DNA of 64,000 bases from Paraflavitalea pollutisoli. Its GTDB lineage: Bacteria; Bacteroidota; Bacteroidia; Chitinophagales; Chitinophagaceae. Shown here in pieces: positions 44,531 through 53,500 of this stretch (position 1 is its first letter; each line of letters begins with the position of its first letter). The notes beneath the pieces are model-generated. The model had not been told where the DNA came from, searched no databases, and worked only from the letters and a program-made list of their open reading frames with translations. The stretch is taken from assembly GCF_029360705.1 (NCBI RefSeq), contig NZ_JARKMX010000008.1, positions 2,844,202 to 2,908,201 of the forward strand, written 5' to 3'. The position numbers and the translations under genes were made by a program.

Positions 44531-46033
44531 ATGAAACATGTAGGCATTATAGGCGCAGGCATCAGCGGACTGACCACGGCCAAAACATTCCTGGAAAAAG
44601 GCTACCGGGTGACGGTACTGGAAAAGACAGCCGACCTGGGCGGCGTATGGGAGAAAAGCCGGTCTTACCTGGGGGTGGCTACGCAAACTACCCGCGACGA
44701 GTACGCCTTCTCCGATTTTCCCATGCCGGCCGCTTACCCGCTATGGCCTTCCGGCGAGCAGGTGCAGGCTTATCTCCGCAGCTATGCCGTCAGCAAACAT
44801 ATATGGCCACATATCTGGTTCAATACCCGTGTTGACCGGCTATTATTCGATCAATCGAAATGGGAGGCCCATATTACCGACCTCCGGCAGCAGACCACCC
44901 ACCAACTGTCTTTCGATTTCGTGGTGATCTGTACAGGTACTTTTCATCAGCCCCATGTACCCGCCTTTGCCGGAATCGACAGCTTTGTGGCGGCCGGTGG
45001 ACAATTGCTGCACAGCAGTGAGGTAAAGAGCGATCGGCTGCTGCACAACAAAGCCGTGACCGTGGTAGGCTTTGCCAAATCAGCCACTGATATAGCCACC
45101 TTATCGGCTGGCCTCGCCAGCAGTACTACCCTGCTGTACCGAACCGCACAGTGGAAGGTGCCGCGTTATTTCGGCAACAAGATCAATATGCGCTTCCTGC
45201 TCTTCTCCCGTTTATCGGAGGCTTTCTTCAACGCGCCGCGCAAGTCCTTTGCGCAAAGATTGCTTCATTCAGTAGGACGTCCCTTGGTGTGGGCGCAATG
45301 GCGGGGACTGGAAGCCTTGCTCAAATGGCAATTCAAGCTGAAGGCGTGTGGCATGCTACCTACCCACCGCATCGAAGACCAGATCAGTTGCAGCCTGGGG
45401 GTCGCGCCGGAGGGGTTCTATGAGCTCGTACATCAACAAAAGATCAAGGCGCACCAATCCGAGATCGCCCGCATCGATGGCAAACAACTGGTGCTGGCGA
45501 ACGGACAAACCATCCATACGGATGTATTGGTATGCGGTACGGGCTTCACCCAGGAGCTGCCTTTTCTCGATGAAAAATACCGCCACCTGATCGTAGGCGA
45601 TGACAAGCGCTACCATCTCTTCCGCAACATCGTTCATCCCCTGGTGCCTCAACTGGGTTTTGTAGGATTCAATTCCAGTCTCTTTACTACCCTTACTTCC
45701 GAAGTGGCCGCCAGCTGGCTGCTGCGGTATATGGAGCAAAGCCTGCACCTGCCAGATGCGGCCGCCATGCAGGAAGACATGGCTTTTATGGATGCCTGGC
45801 GCACGCAAAGCAGGCCTATCGCTGCCGAATTCGGTGGCACCTGTATTGCGCCGTTCAATTATATGCACCTCGATCAACTGATGACCGATATGGGCTTACC
45901 CGTGAAGACAGGCCGTGGATTAAAGGCTTACCTGAAACCCATCAACCCGGCCGATTACCACCAGCTGCTGCGTGGCAGCCGGCAACAACCAGCCATGCTG
46001 AAGAAAGTGAAACCTGCCTATCAGTATTATTGA
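44531..46033 (+). CDS. Flavin-containing monooxygenase-like FAD/NAD(P) oxidoreductase
   Basis: A 500-residue enzyme with an FAD-binding motif at the very start (VGIIGAGISGLT, residues 4-15), the FMO/BVMO-like segment VVICTGTFHQPHVP, a second Rossmann loop VVGFAKSATDIA that departs from GxGxSG, and the late VLVCGTGF strand. It should hydroxylate or oxygenate a substrate with NADPH and O2. Much of an upstream in-frame extension lies in the promoter; the true start is at 44531. Site B puts it under the adjacent LytTR system. Confidence 0.87.
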   Translation: MKHVGIIGAGISGLTTAKTFLEKGYRVTVLEKTADLGGVWEKSRSYLGVATQTTRDEYAFSDFPMPAAYPLWPSGEQVQAYLRSYAVSKHIWPHIWFNTRVDRLLFDQSKWEAHITDLRQQTTHQLSFDFVVICTGTFHQPHVPAFAGIDSFVAAGGQLLHSSEVKSDRLLHNKAVTVVGFAKSATDIATLSAGLASSTTLLYRTAQWKVPRYFGNKINMRFLLFSRLSEAFFNAPRKSFAQRLLHSVGRPLVWAQWRGLEALLKWQFKLKACGMLPTHRIEDQISCSLGVAPEGFYELVHQQKIKAHQSEIARIDGKQLVLANGQTIHTDVLVCGTGFTQELPFLDEKYRHLIVGDDKRYHLFRNIVHPLVPQLGFVGFNSSLFTTLTSEVAASWLLRYMEQSLHLPDAAAMQEDMAFMDAWRTQSRPIAAEFGGTCIAPFNYMHLDQLMTDMGLPVKTGRGLKAYLKPINPADYHQLLRGSRQQPAMLKKVKPAYQYY

Positions 46034-46100
46034 TCCGTTAAGCCGGAGCACTCATTCATTAAGCGACTGGTGACCCCGCCATTTTTGAACTGCAACTTTG
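46034..46100 (+). promoter_or_regulatory. LytTR-type promoter of the small secreted protein (site C)
   Basis: TCCGTTAAG (46034-46042), 12 bp, TTCATTAAG (46055-46063), 29 bp, CAACTTTG (46093-46100; seven of eight -7 positions). Identical geometry to sites A and B. It begins one base after the monooxygenase stop codon. Confidence 0.8.
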
Positions 46101-46152
46101 TACTGTTCATTCAATAAACAAGAATCTATCTTTCATTACAACAAACCGATTT

Positions 46153-46584
46153 ATGAAAAAAGTATCTTTCCTCTTAGCGATGCTCGCCCTCTCCACAACG
46201 ACTACGGTGCTGGCACAACAAAACAAAACGGTCAACCACAACATCGACGTAAAACTGAGCGATGGCAAAAACACCATTCGTATTCCCGATGAAGGCGGTA
46301 CGATCCAGTTGGTGAAACGCGGCGATAAATTCTCCGATGTGGTGTATACCGATGCGGCGGGCAAAAGTACGCGCCTGAGCCCGGCCAGACCCGGTGCCAG
46401 CGTAGCGCCCACACCAGCCTGCAAATGGCCTATTCCCGATGCCTGCTATTCGATCCCCAACAACCAAAGTATTGGCATGTGTATCTGCAAGGCCACCGAC
46501 CTCAAGAGCAATGACGACTTCACCGTCGGCCTGTTGCTGCCTGCGGTGCAGAAAGTGCGTGATGCTGCCAGCAGGAATAAATAA
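46153..46584 (+). CDS. Small secreted protein with four C-terminal cysteines
   Basis: A 143-residue protein with a signal peptide (KKVSFLLAMLALSTTTTVLAQ), a mature part starting QNKTVNHNIDVKLSDGKNTIRIPDEGG, a Pro-rich stretch, and a Cys cluster CKWPIPDACYSIPNNQSIGMCICK likely to form two disulfides or bind a metal. No family recognised. It has a private LytTR-type promoter (site C) and a strong terminator, so it is a dedicated output of the adjacent two-component system. May be the signal, a ligand carrier or an effector; undetermined. Confidence 0.75.
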   Translation: MKKVSFLLAMLALSTTTTVLAQQNKTVNHNIDVKLSDGKNTIRIPDEGGTIQLVKRGDKFSDVVYTDAAGKSTRLSPARPGASVAPTPACKWPIPDACYSIPNNQSIGMCICKATDLKSNDDFTVGLLLPAVQKVRDAASRNK

Positions 46585-46607
46585 AAAACCAGCTACGAAA
46601 AGAAAGG

Positions 46608-46641
46608 TCCCGGCCGCCCTGTTGCGAGCCGGGATTTTTTT
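46608..46641 (+). terminator. Intrinsic terminator
   Basis: TCCCGGC (46608-46614) pairs with GCCGGGA (46628-46634), followed by seven T. Ends the small secreted protein transcript. Confidence 0.85.
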
Positions 46642-46769
46642 ATTGAAAAAGTGTTAATAACTTCAGAACCTTGCGCAAAAGGAAACCGGCCCTCCCATCG
46701 TCTGATGGACCAACCGGCCTGGCCGGCTGCACATGAGAAAACCAATTATTCATCAATTCTAATCGCTAC

Positions 46770-49550
46770 ATGATCCGTTCAAGACACTGCTTAAGTATTT
46801 CGCTGGCGCTGTTGTTGAGCACCGGTCTCACCAGGGCGCAATCTGTTCCGGCGCCCAAAGAGCATTTCGGGTTCAATATCGGCGACAACTACCAACTGGC
46901 CACGTACACACAAACCGAGGCCTATTTCAAAAAGCTGGCAGCCTCCTCTGACCGTACCAAACTGGTGGAGATGGGCAAAACGGAAGAAGGACGCACCCAA
47001 TGGATGCTGATCGTTTCTTCCCCCGCCAACCTGGCCAAGCTCGACCAATACAAAAAAATATCGCAGCAACTGGCGCATGCCGAAGACCTGACCGAAGAGC
47101 AGGCCCGTGCCCTCGCTGCCGAAGGCAAAGCCGTGGTCTGGATCGACGGCGGTCTGCACGCCACAGAAACCGTGGGTGCCCACCAACTGATCGAAACCGC
47201 TTACCAGCTTACCAGCCGTAAAGATGCCGAGACCATGCGCATCCTCGACAATACCATCATCTTGCTGGTGCATGCCAATCCCGACGGACAGGAGCTGGTG
47301 ACCAACTGGTACATGCGCGAAGCCAAGCCGGAAAAGCGCTCGTTGTCTTCCCTGCCCCGCCTCTATGAAAAATATGCCGGACACGACAACAACCGCGACT
47401 TCTTCATGGCCAACCTGCGCGAAACGCAGAACATGAACCGCCAGCTGTACATCGAATGGTTGCCACAGATCATGTACAACCACCACCAGGCAGGCCCTGC
47501 CGGCTCGATCGTTGCCGGCGCGCCCTACCGCGATCCGTTCAACTACGTGTTTGACCCCTTGCTGATGACGAGCATCGATGCGGTGGGGGCAGCCATGGTT
47601 AACCGCCTCAATGTAGAAGGCAAACCTGGCTATACACAACGGGATGGTTCGTCGTTTTCTACCTGGTACAATGGCGGTCTGCGCACCACCACCTATTTCC
47701 ACAACATCATTGGCCTGCTTACGGAGATCATCGGCAGCCCTACCCCCGCAGAGGTACCCCTGGTACCCCAGCGTTTGTTGCCCAACGGGGCTACGCCCAA
47801 TCCGGTAACACCCCGCAAATGGTTGTTCCGTCAGTCTATCGACTATTCCATTTCGCTCAATTATGCGGTACTGAACTACGCTACCCGTTACCGCGATGAG
47901 TTGTTGTACAATATCTACAAGATGGGCCGCAACTCCATCGAGCGCGGCAGCCAGGACTACTGGGGACTGGCGCCCCGTCGTGTGGCGGCCATCAACACGG
48001 CTTACCAGAATGACCAGAAGCGTACCAGCGGCGGCAGGCCCGCTGCGGCTGCAGAAGGTGCCGGTGGCGGTTTCCGCATGGGCGGCATGCCGGTCAAGTA
48101 TTATGATTCGGTGATGAAGGACAAGACTACCCGCGATCCCCGCGGCTTTATCCTGCCCGCCGACCAGGCAGATTTCCCGACTGCTGCCAAATTCGTCAAT
48201 GCGCTTATCCGCACCGGTGTACTCGTACACAAAGCCACGGAAGAATTTACCGTCAATGGTAAAAAATACCCCGCTGGATCCTTTATCATCAAAACCAACC
48301 AGGCTTTCCGTCCACACGTGCTCGATATGTTTGATCCCCAAGATCACCCCAACGATTTCCGTTACCCGGGTGGCCCTCCCATCGCGCCGTATGATGCGGC
48401 AGGATGGACATTGGCCTACCTGATGGGCGTTCAATTCGACCGTCTGCTGGAAGACTTCAATGGGCCTTTCCAGCGCATTCCTTATGGCGAATTGCAACAA
48501 CCGCAGGCACCTGCGGGCAAAGCAGCTGCTGGTTATGTACTCAACAGCGCTGCCAACAACTCCTTTACCGTGGTGAACGAATTGCTGAAAGCGGGCGCAC
48601 CGGTATTCCGTACCAAAGACGCCGTGAATGGCATGGCAGCCGGCTCTTTCTTTGTTCCTGCCGGTGGCAAAGCCAAAGGCATTGTCGAGAAAGCAGCGGT
48701 GGAGCAAGGCGTAGTAGCCCTCCCGGCCAAACGCCCCGGCTCGCTGAAGCCTGTCAGCAAATTACGGATAGCCCTGTGGGATACGTATGGCGGTTCCATG
48801 CCTTCCGGCTGGCTCCGGTATATTTTCGAGCAGTTTCATTTCGAGGCAGATGTTATCTATCCTCCAACGGTCGACTCGGGTAACCTGCGTTCCAAATATG
48901 ATGTGATCGTATTTGTAGGTGGCGCCATTCCCGCTTTCTCGGCAGAAGGTGGTGGCCGGTTTGGTGGCGGTGGATTTGGCGGCGGCGCCAATGACAGCAT
49001 CCCGGATGAGTTCCGTGGACGCCGTGGCCGTATCACGCCGGAGAAATCCATTCCCGAGCTGAAGAAGTTCCTCGAAGCGGGTGGCCGTGTGGTCACCATT
49101 GGTTCCAGCACCAGCCTCGCTTATCACCTGCAATTGCCGGTGCGCAATGCCCTGGTAGAAATGGTGAATGGCGAAGAGCAGCGCCTGCCGAATGAGAAAT
49201 ATTATATACCCGGCAGCGTACTGCAAGCGAGCCTCGATTCTACGCAGTCTGCAACTTACGGCCTGCCTGCCAATTGCGATATTTACTTCGATGCCAGTCC
49301 GGTGTTTACCCTGGCGCCCGACGCTATCGCCAAAGGCACGGTGAAACCCCTGTTGTGGTTCCCCAACGACAAGCCCCTGCGCAGCGGCTGGGCCTGGGGA
49401 CAAGCCTACCTGCAAGGCGGCGTTACCGCGTTTGAAGCGAAAGTAGGCAGCGGTAAGCTATATGCTTTTGGTCCGGAGATTACCTTCCGGTCACAAACGC
49501 ATGGCACTTTCAAGCTGCTGTTCAACCAACTGATCGGTGTAGCGGAATAA
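46770..49550 (+). CDS. Secreted M14-family zinc carboxypeptidase-like protein
   Basis: A 926-residue protein: signal peptide ~1-23, M14 domain ~45-420 with zinc motif HATE (His130, Glu133) in VWIDGGLHATETVG, then LVHANPDGQELVTNWYMR, GHDNNRDFF and YNHHQAGPAGS. Its C-terminal half (~430-926) contains another region with a ThuA/amidotransferase-like flavour (LRIALWDTYGGSMPSGWLRYIFEQFHFEADVIYPPTVD) interrupted by a Gly-rich insert (GGGRFGGGGFGGG). Acts on peptides in the periplasm or outside; substrate not predictable. Confidence 0.87.
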   Translation: MIRSRHCLSISLALLLSTGLTRAQSVPAPKEHFGFNIGDNYQLATYTQTEAYFKKLAASSDRTKLVEMGKTEEGRTQWMLIVSSPANLAKLDQYKKISQQLAHAEDLTEEQARALAAEGKAVVWIDGGLHATETVGAHQLIETAYQLTSRKDAETMRILDNTIILLVHANPDGQELVTNWYMREAKPEKRSLSSLPRLYEKYAGHDNNRDFFMANLRETQNMNRQLYIEWLPQIMYNHHQAGPAGSIVAGAPYRDPFNYVFDPLLMTSIDAVGAAMVNRLNVEGKPGYTQRDGSSFSTWYNGGLRTTTYFHNIIGLLTEIIGSPTPAEVPLVPQRLLPNGATPNPVTPRKWLFRQSIDYSISLNYAVLNYATRYRDELLYNIYKMGRNSIERGSQDYWGLAPRRVAAINTAYQNDQKRTSGGRPAAAAEGAGGGFRMGGMPVKYYDSVMKDKTTRDPRGFILPADQADFPTAAKFVNALIRTGVLVHKATEEFTVNGKKYPAGSFIIKTNQAFRPHVLDMFDPQDHPNDFRYPGGPPIAPYDAAGWTLAYLMGVQFDRLLEDFNGPFQRIPYGELQQPQAPAGKAAAGYVLNSAANNSFTVVNELLKAGAPVFRTKDAVNGMAAGSFFVPAGGKAKGIVEKAAVEQGVVALPAKRPGSLKPVSKLRIALWDTYGGSMPSGWLRYIFEQFHFEADVIYPPTVDSGNLRSKYDVIVFVGGAIPAFSAEGGGRFGGGGFGGGANDSIPDEFRGRRGRITPEKSIPELKKFLEAGGRVVTIGSSTSLAYHLQLPVRNALVEMVNGEEQRLPNEKYYIPGSVLQASLDSTQSATYGLPANCDIYFDASPVFTLAPDAIAKGTVKPLLWFPNDKPLRSGWAWGQAYLQGGVTAFEAKVGSGKLYAFGPEITFRSQTHGTFKLLFNQLIGVAE

Positions 49551-49574
49551 GCTGTCACCTGATATATAAGATGC

Positions 49575-49606
49575 AGACCGCGGCCCTAGGGCCGCGGTCT
49601 TTTTTT
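49575..49606 (+). terminator. Intrinsic terminator
   Basis: AGACCGCGGCCC pairs with GGGCCGCGGTCT around a TA turn, directly followed by a T-run to 49606. Strong terminator for the M14 gene. Confidence 0.88.
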
Positions 49607-49644
49607 GTGTCGGTTTTGTTCTATTTCGCCGGCAGGCGCTGCTG

Positions 49645-49652
49645 TAGTTTTG
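49645..49652 (+). promoter_or_regulatory. -7 box of the cytochrome gene
   Basis: TAGTTTTG is a perfect TAnnTTTG match 16 bp before the ATG at 49669, giving a very short leader. No -33 element at the usual spacing. Confidence 0.5.
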
Positions 49653-49668
49653 GATTCAAATAATAGCC

Positions 49669-49986
49669 ATGAAGAAATTATTCACCGGGTCCCTGTTGTG
49701 CAGCCTGCTGCTACTGCTGCAGTCGATGACTGGCCCGGCAGCCCAACAGACTGCTACCCCACGCACCGGTCAGGAACTATTTGAGCGACATTGCAAACAA
49801 TGCCATGGTAAAGATGGTACCCGCGGTTTGTTTGGCGCGGCCAACCTGCAAACCAGCCGACTCGAAGATCCCGCCCTGTATGCGACTATTGCGAAAGGGC
49901 GTAAGATCATGCCCGCCTGGGACAGGAAACTGGATACCGCCGAGCTGGTACTCGTAGCCACCTATGCCAAAAGCCTTCGAAAATAA
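49669..49986 (+). CDS. Small class I c-type cytochrome
   Basis: A 105-residue exported protein (signal peptide ~1-25) with one heme-binding motif CKQCH (CxxCH) and a distal Met ligand in KIMPAWDRKLD. Monoheme electron carrier in the periplasm or membrane surface. The next gene starts 22 bp downstream, so the two may be co-transcribed. Confidence 0.9.
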   Translation: MKKLFTGSLLCSLLLLLQSMTGPAAQQTATPRTGQELFERHCKQCHGKDGTRGLFGAANLQTSRLEDPALYATIAKGRKIMPAWDRKLDTAELVLVATYAKSLRK

Positions 49987-50008
49987 CCCCTACAACGCCA
50001 CCATCACC

Positions 50009-50515
50009 ATGAAACCTACACGTATGACCATGATCCTGCTCGTAGCCGCTACCCTGGCTACTTCACTGGCAGCCGGCCTTTTTTATGCCTATACCTGTTC
50101 TGTCAATCCGGGCCTGAGCCGGCTGAGCGATACGGCTTACCTGGAAGCCATGCAATCCATCAACAGGGCCATCCTCAACCCGGTATTCTTCCTCAGCTTT
50201 ATAGGTGCCGCTATCTTATTGCCCCTTGCCGTATACTTCACCTGGCGCCCGCACCCTACCGATACCACCTGGTGGTTTATGGCGGCGGCCATCCTGTACC
50301 TCATTGGAGTATTTGGGGTGACGATCGCCGGCAATGTACCGCTCAATGAAGCGTTGGACAGGATCAACATCGCGGCTTCCACACCGGCAGAACTGGGGCA
50401 ACACCGGCAGGCATTTGAGCCAGCCTGGACCAGGTACCACAATATCCGCACCATCGCCAACCTGTTGAGCGCCATCGCAGCCATTGTCGGGTGCCTTTTT
50501 TATTCTAAGGGATAG
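50009..50515 (+). CDS. DUF1772 (anthrone-oxygenase-like) membrane protein
   Basis: A 168-residue protein with four hydrophobic helices (ILLVAATLATSLAAGLFYAY; PVFFLSFIGAAILLPLAVYF; WWFMAAAILYLIGVFGVTIAG; ANLLSAIAAIVGCLFY) and the family pattern GNVPLNEAL between helices 3 and 4. I place the start at 50009; an earlier in-frame ATG overlaps the cytochrome gene. Relatives include anthrone oxygenases of polyketide pathways, but most are uncharacterised. Confidence 0.82.
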   Translation: MKPTRMTMILLVAATLATSLAAGLFYAYTCSVNPGLSRLSDTAYLEAMQSINRAILNPVFFLSFIGAAILLPLAVYFTWRPHPTDTTWWFMAAAILYLIGVFGVTIAGNVPLNEALDRINIAASTPAELGQHRQAFEPAWTRYHNIRTIANLLSAIAAIVGCLFYSKG

Positions 50516-50592
50516 CCTATACAGTTATGATTTTTATCGGCGAATGCCTATTTTGTGGTCAGGCAACGGCTGTTGCCTATCCCTGACCACCC

Positions 50593-53500
50593 ATGAGAAA
50601 TACACCCCCAGTCCTTGTTTTCCTGGCGAGACAACTGACCTGCTGCCTGTTCCTGCTGCTTTGTTACCAGACGCAGGCGCAACTACGTGCGCAATTTACG
50701 AGTGATGTCACCGCAGGATGTTCCCCACTGTCCGTTGCCTTCACCAATACCAGCACCGGAACAAGTGCCAGTACGCAATACAGCTGGGATTTTGGCAATG
50801 GGAATACCTCTAGCCTGGTCAATCCGGGAGCCATCTTCACAACCCCAAACGTCTATCCTGTCAAGCTAACCATTACCAGTGGCGGACAATCAGCTACGTA
50901 TTCAGTCAATATTACCGTACGGGCAAATCCGGTGGTCAGCTTCGTGGCCGACAAAAGCAGCGGCTGCATACCCTTACCCGTACAGTTTACTGCAACGGCT
51001 ACACAGCCCGGAACCGGATCGATCAGTTCCTATTATTGGGATTTTGGCGATGGATTTACGGAGGAAAAAACGGCGGCCTCCGTGCAACATATTTACCAGG
51101 TAAAGCAATCGACTGCAGTAAGCCTTACCGTAAAAAACGATGCGGGTTGCCACAGCACCGTAACCCAAAAAGACCTGATCGATGTACGCCCGCTTCTGCT
51201 GGCAGATTTCGTTTCGGACAACAAAGTCCTGTGCCAGGTCAATGACCCCGTCCGGTTTACCAACAAAAGCAAAGGGCCCGGTACACTGACCTACCTGTGG
51301 GATTTTGGCAATGGTCAAACCTCCGGCGCGCCAGACCCCTCACCTACCTTCAATACCCGCGGATCATATACCGTAAAACTGACGGTCAATAGCTCCGAAG
51401 GATGTACCGCCACCAAAACAGCCTCCAACTACCTGAACGTAGCCAATTACGCAGCCACCATTCAGATGCCGCCGTCCGGCTGTACAAAAGACGCTGCGAC
51501 TTTTAAAGCTGTGTGCACACCTCTGCCCGACAAGATCGACTGGGAAATAGATGGCGTGCCGCAAACCAAACACGATGACAGTTTAAAAGTTCCCTTCCTG
51601 ACTCCCGGCACCTACACCATCAAGCTCATCGCCACCTTCGGCAACTGCATTCAGGAAGCGACAGCATCACATACCGTAAACGGATTACCACCATTGACGG
51701 ACATCAATTACACCACCGATCCGGATTGCTTTCAATTTGGCGCTGTAACCTTCAAAGACAATACCCCGGGTGCCGTTAGATGGGAGTGGGATTTCCAATA
51801 TCGGTATTGGGAGGCCAATAAAACGATGGCCACGACACGCGAAGCCTCGTATACCTTCCAGAATGCGAACACCTGGCCGGTGCGACTGAAGATATTCGAT
51901 GCAGGAGGCTGCACCGCCGAAATCATCAAAGATATCTCTGTAATACCAGCCAATATCGATATCAACATCAGGTTTGAAAAGCCGGCACTTTATTATGGAA
52001 ATGTCAGCTGCGGCCCCAACCACGCTTACCCCAAGGCCACCAACAGCCAACACCTGGTAAAATACCAATGGTCGCTGGATGGCAAGGTCGTTTCAACCGA
52101 TCCGGAACCTGCTATCTTCCTGGCCACCCCCGGATCACATTCCATCAGACTCGATTATGAAACAGACAAGGGATGCAAGGGTTTCGTAGAAAACCAATCG
52201 GTACTTATGTTTAGAATACCGAAACCGGATTTTGAATCCGCCAGCGGAACGACCGTTTGTGGCAATACGCCGGTCAGATTTGTCAGTAAGTCGCAAGACA
52301 AGGATGTTTTTAATTCGGAGCTTTATGTCATCAATGGCGTAATGCCCCAACCCCAGATAGGCATCTACGGTTATTACATACATACTTTCACCGAATCCGG
52401 CCCCTACACCATCAAAATGATCTCCAGCAATACCGGGTGCGTCGACAGTATCACCAAGACGGCGTATATCACCGTAAAGCCGGGGTTTGTCAGGATTACC
52501 GGACATACGCAGACCTGCGAAGACAGGCTGACCGTAAAGATTGCACAGACCTCGAAAGAGGTAGACACGTATGTATGGAATTTCGGCGACGGCCAAAGCG
52601 CCACGATGACGACCAACGAACCAGAGATCGAACATACCTATGCCCAGGACGGCGCCTACAAAGTGTTGGTCACCGCTATTACCGCGCAATGTGAAGTAAA
52701 GGACTCGATAATGGTTTATATACGGCGAAAATCGACCCCGACCATCGCCGTCGACCCTGCGCAATTCGCCAACCTTTGTCCCGGTCAACCACTGCCCGTT
52801 ACCTTCACTAACCTGACCGCTTCGCCTAACCCTGCCCAGTGGTTCCACTATTATATGGATAAATGGGAATACAGTGACGGCACCACCTTTACCGGCAGTA
52901 ACAATGCTGTCAACAACCAGGTATATCCCCTGGCGTTTAAAACCCAATTAACCGGGCTCGATGCCGCTCAAAGCAGGATCCGGGTGATCCTGAAAGAAGC
53001 GAATAATGGATGCCTCGACACCAGCAATTATATTACTTACAACATCAAAGGCTCACTGGCCGATTACACCCTGCTCAACAATGACGTCTGCTTCAACGCC
53101 CCCCTGCAGATCAAAGACGTCTCTACTTCCAGCCCGGGCACACAGATCCAACGATGGGACTGGGACTTTGGAGATGGTCAGCGCCAAGCAGCTACACAGG
53201 GCGGCATCGTATCCCATCAGTATGCTCATCCCGGCACCTACCATATCACCCTGAAGGTTTCCGACAATGCCGGTTGCACCTCTACCACCGTTCAGCAAAC
53301 CACACAATCGGCCCGTATCAACGGTCCCCAGGCAGCATTTGATGCCAGTGCTGCCAACATACCTCTGAATGGTACCATCCAGTTGACCAACAAAAGCAAC
53401 GACTTCAGTTATAACCGCGCCACTTACCGTTGGGACTTTGGCAACGGCACCTATGCGACCGAGGCCAGCACCACGATCAGGTACACGGTACCGGGCCCCT

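Noticed and set aside
46791-48707. 638-codon minus-strand open frame within the M14 peptidase
   Set aside because: Antisense shadow; low-complexity, His/Arg/Gly-rich translation without domains.
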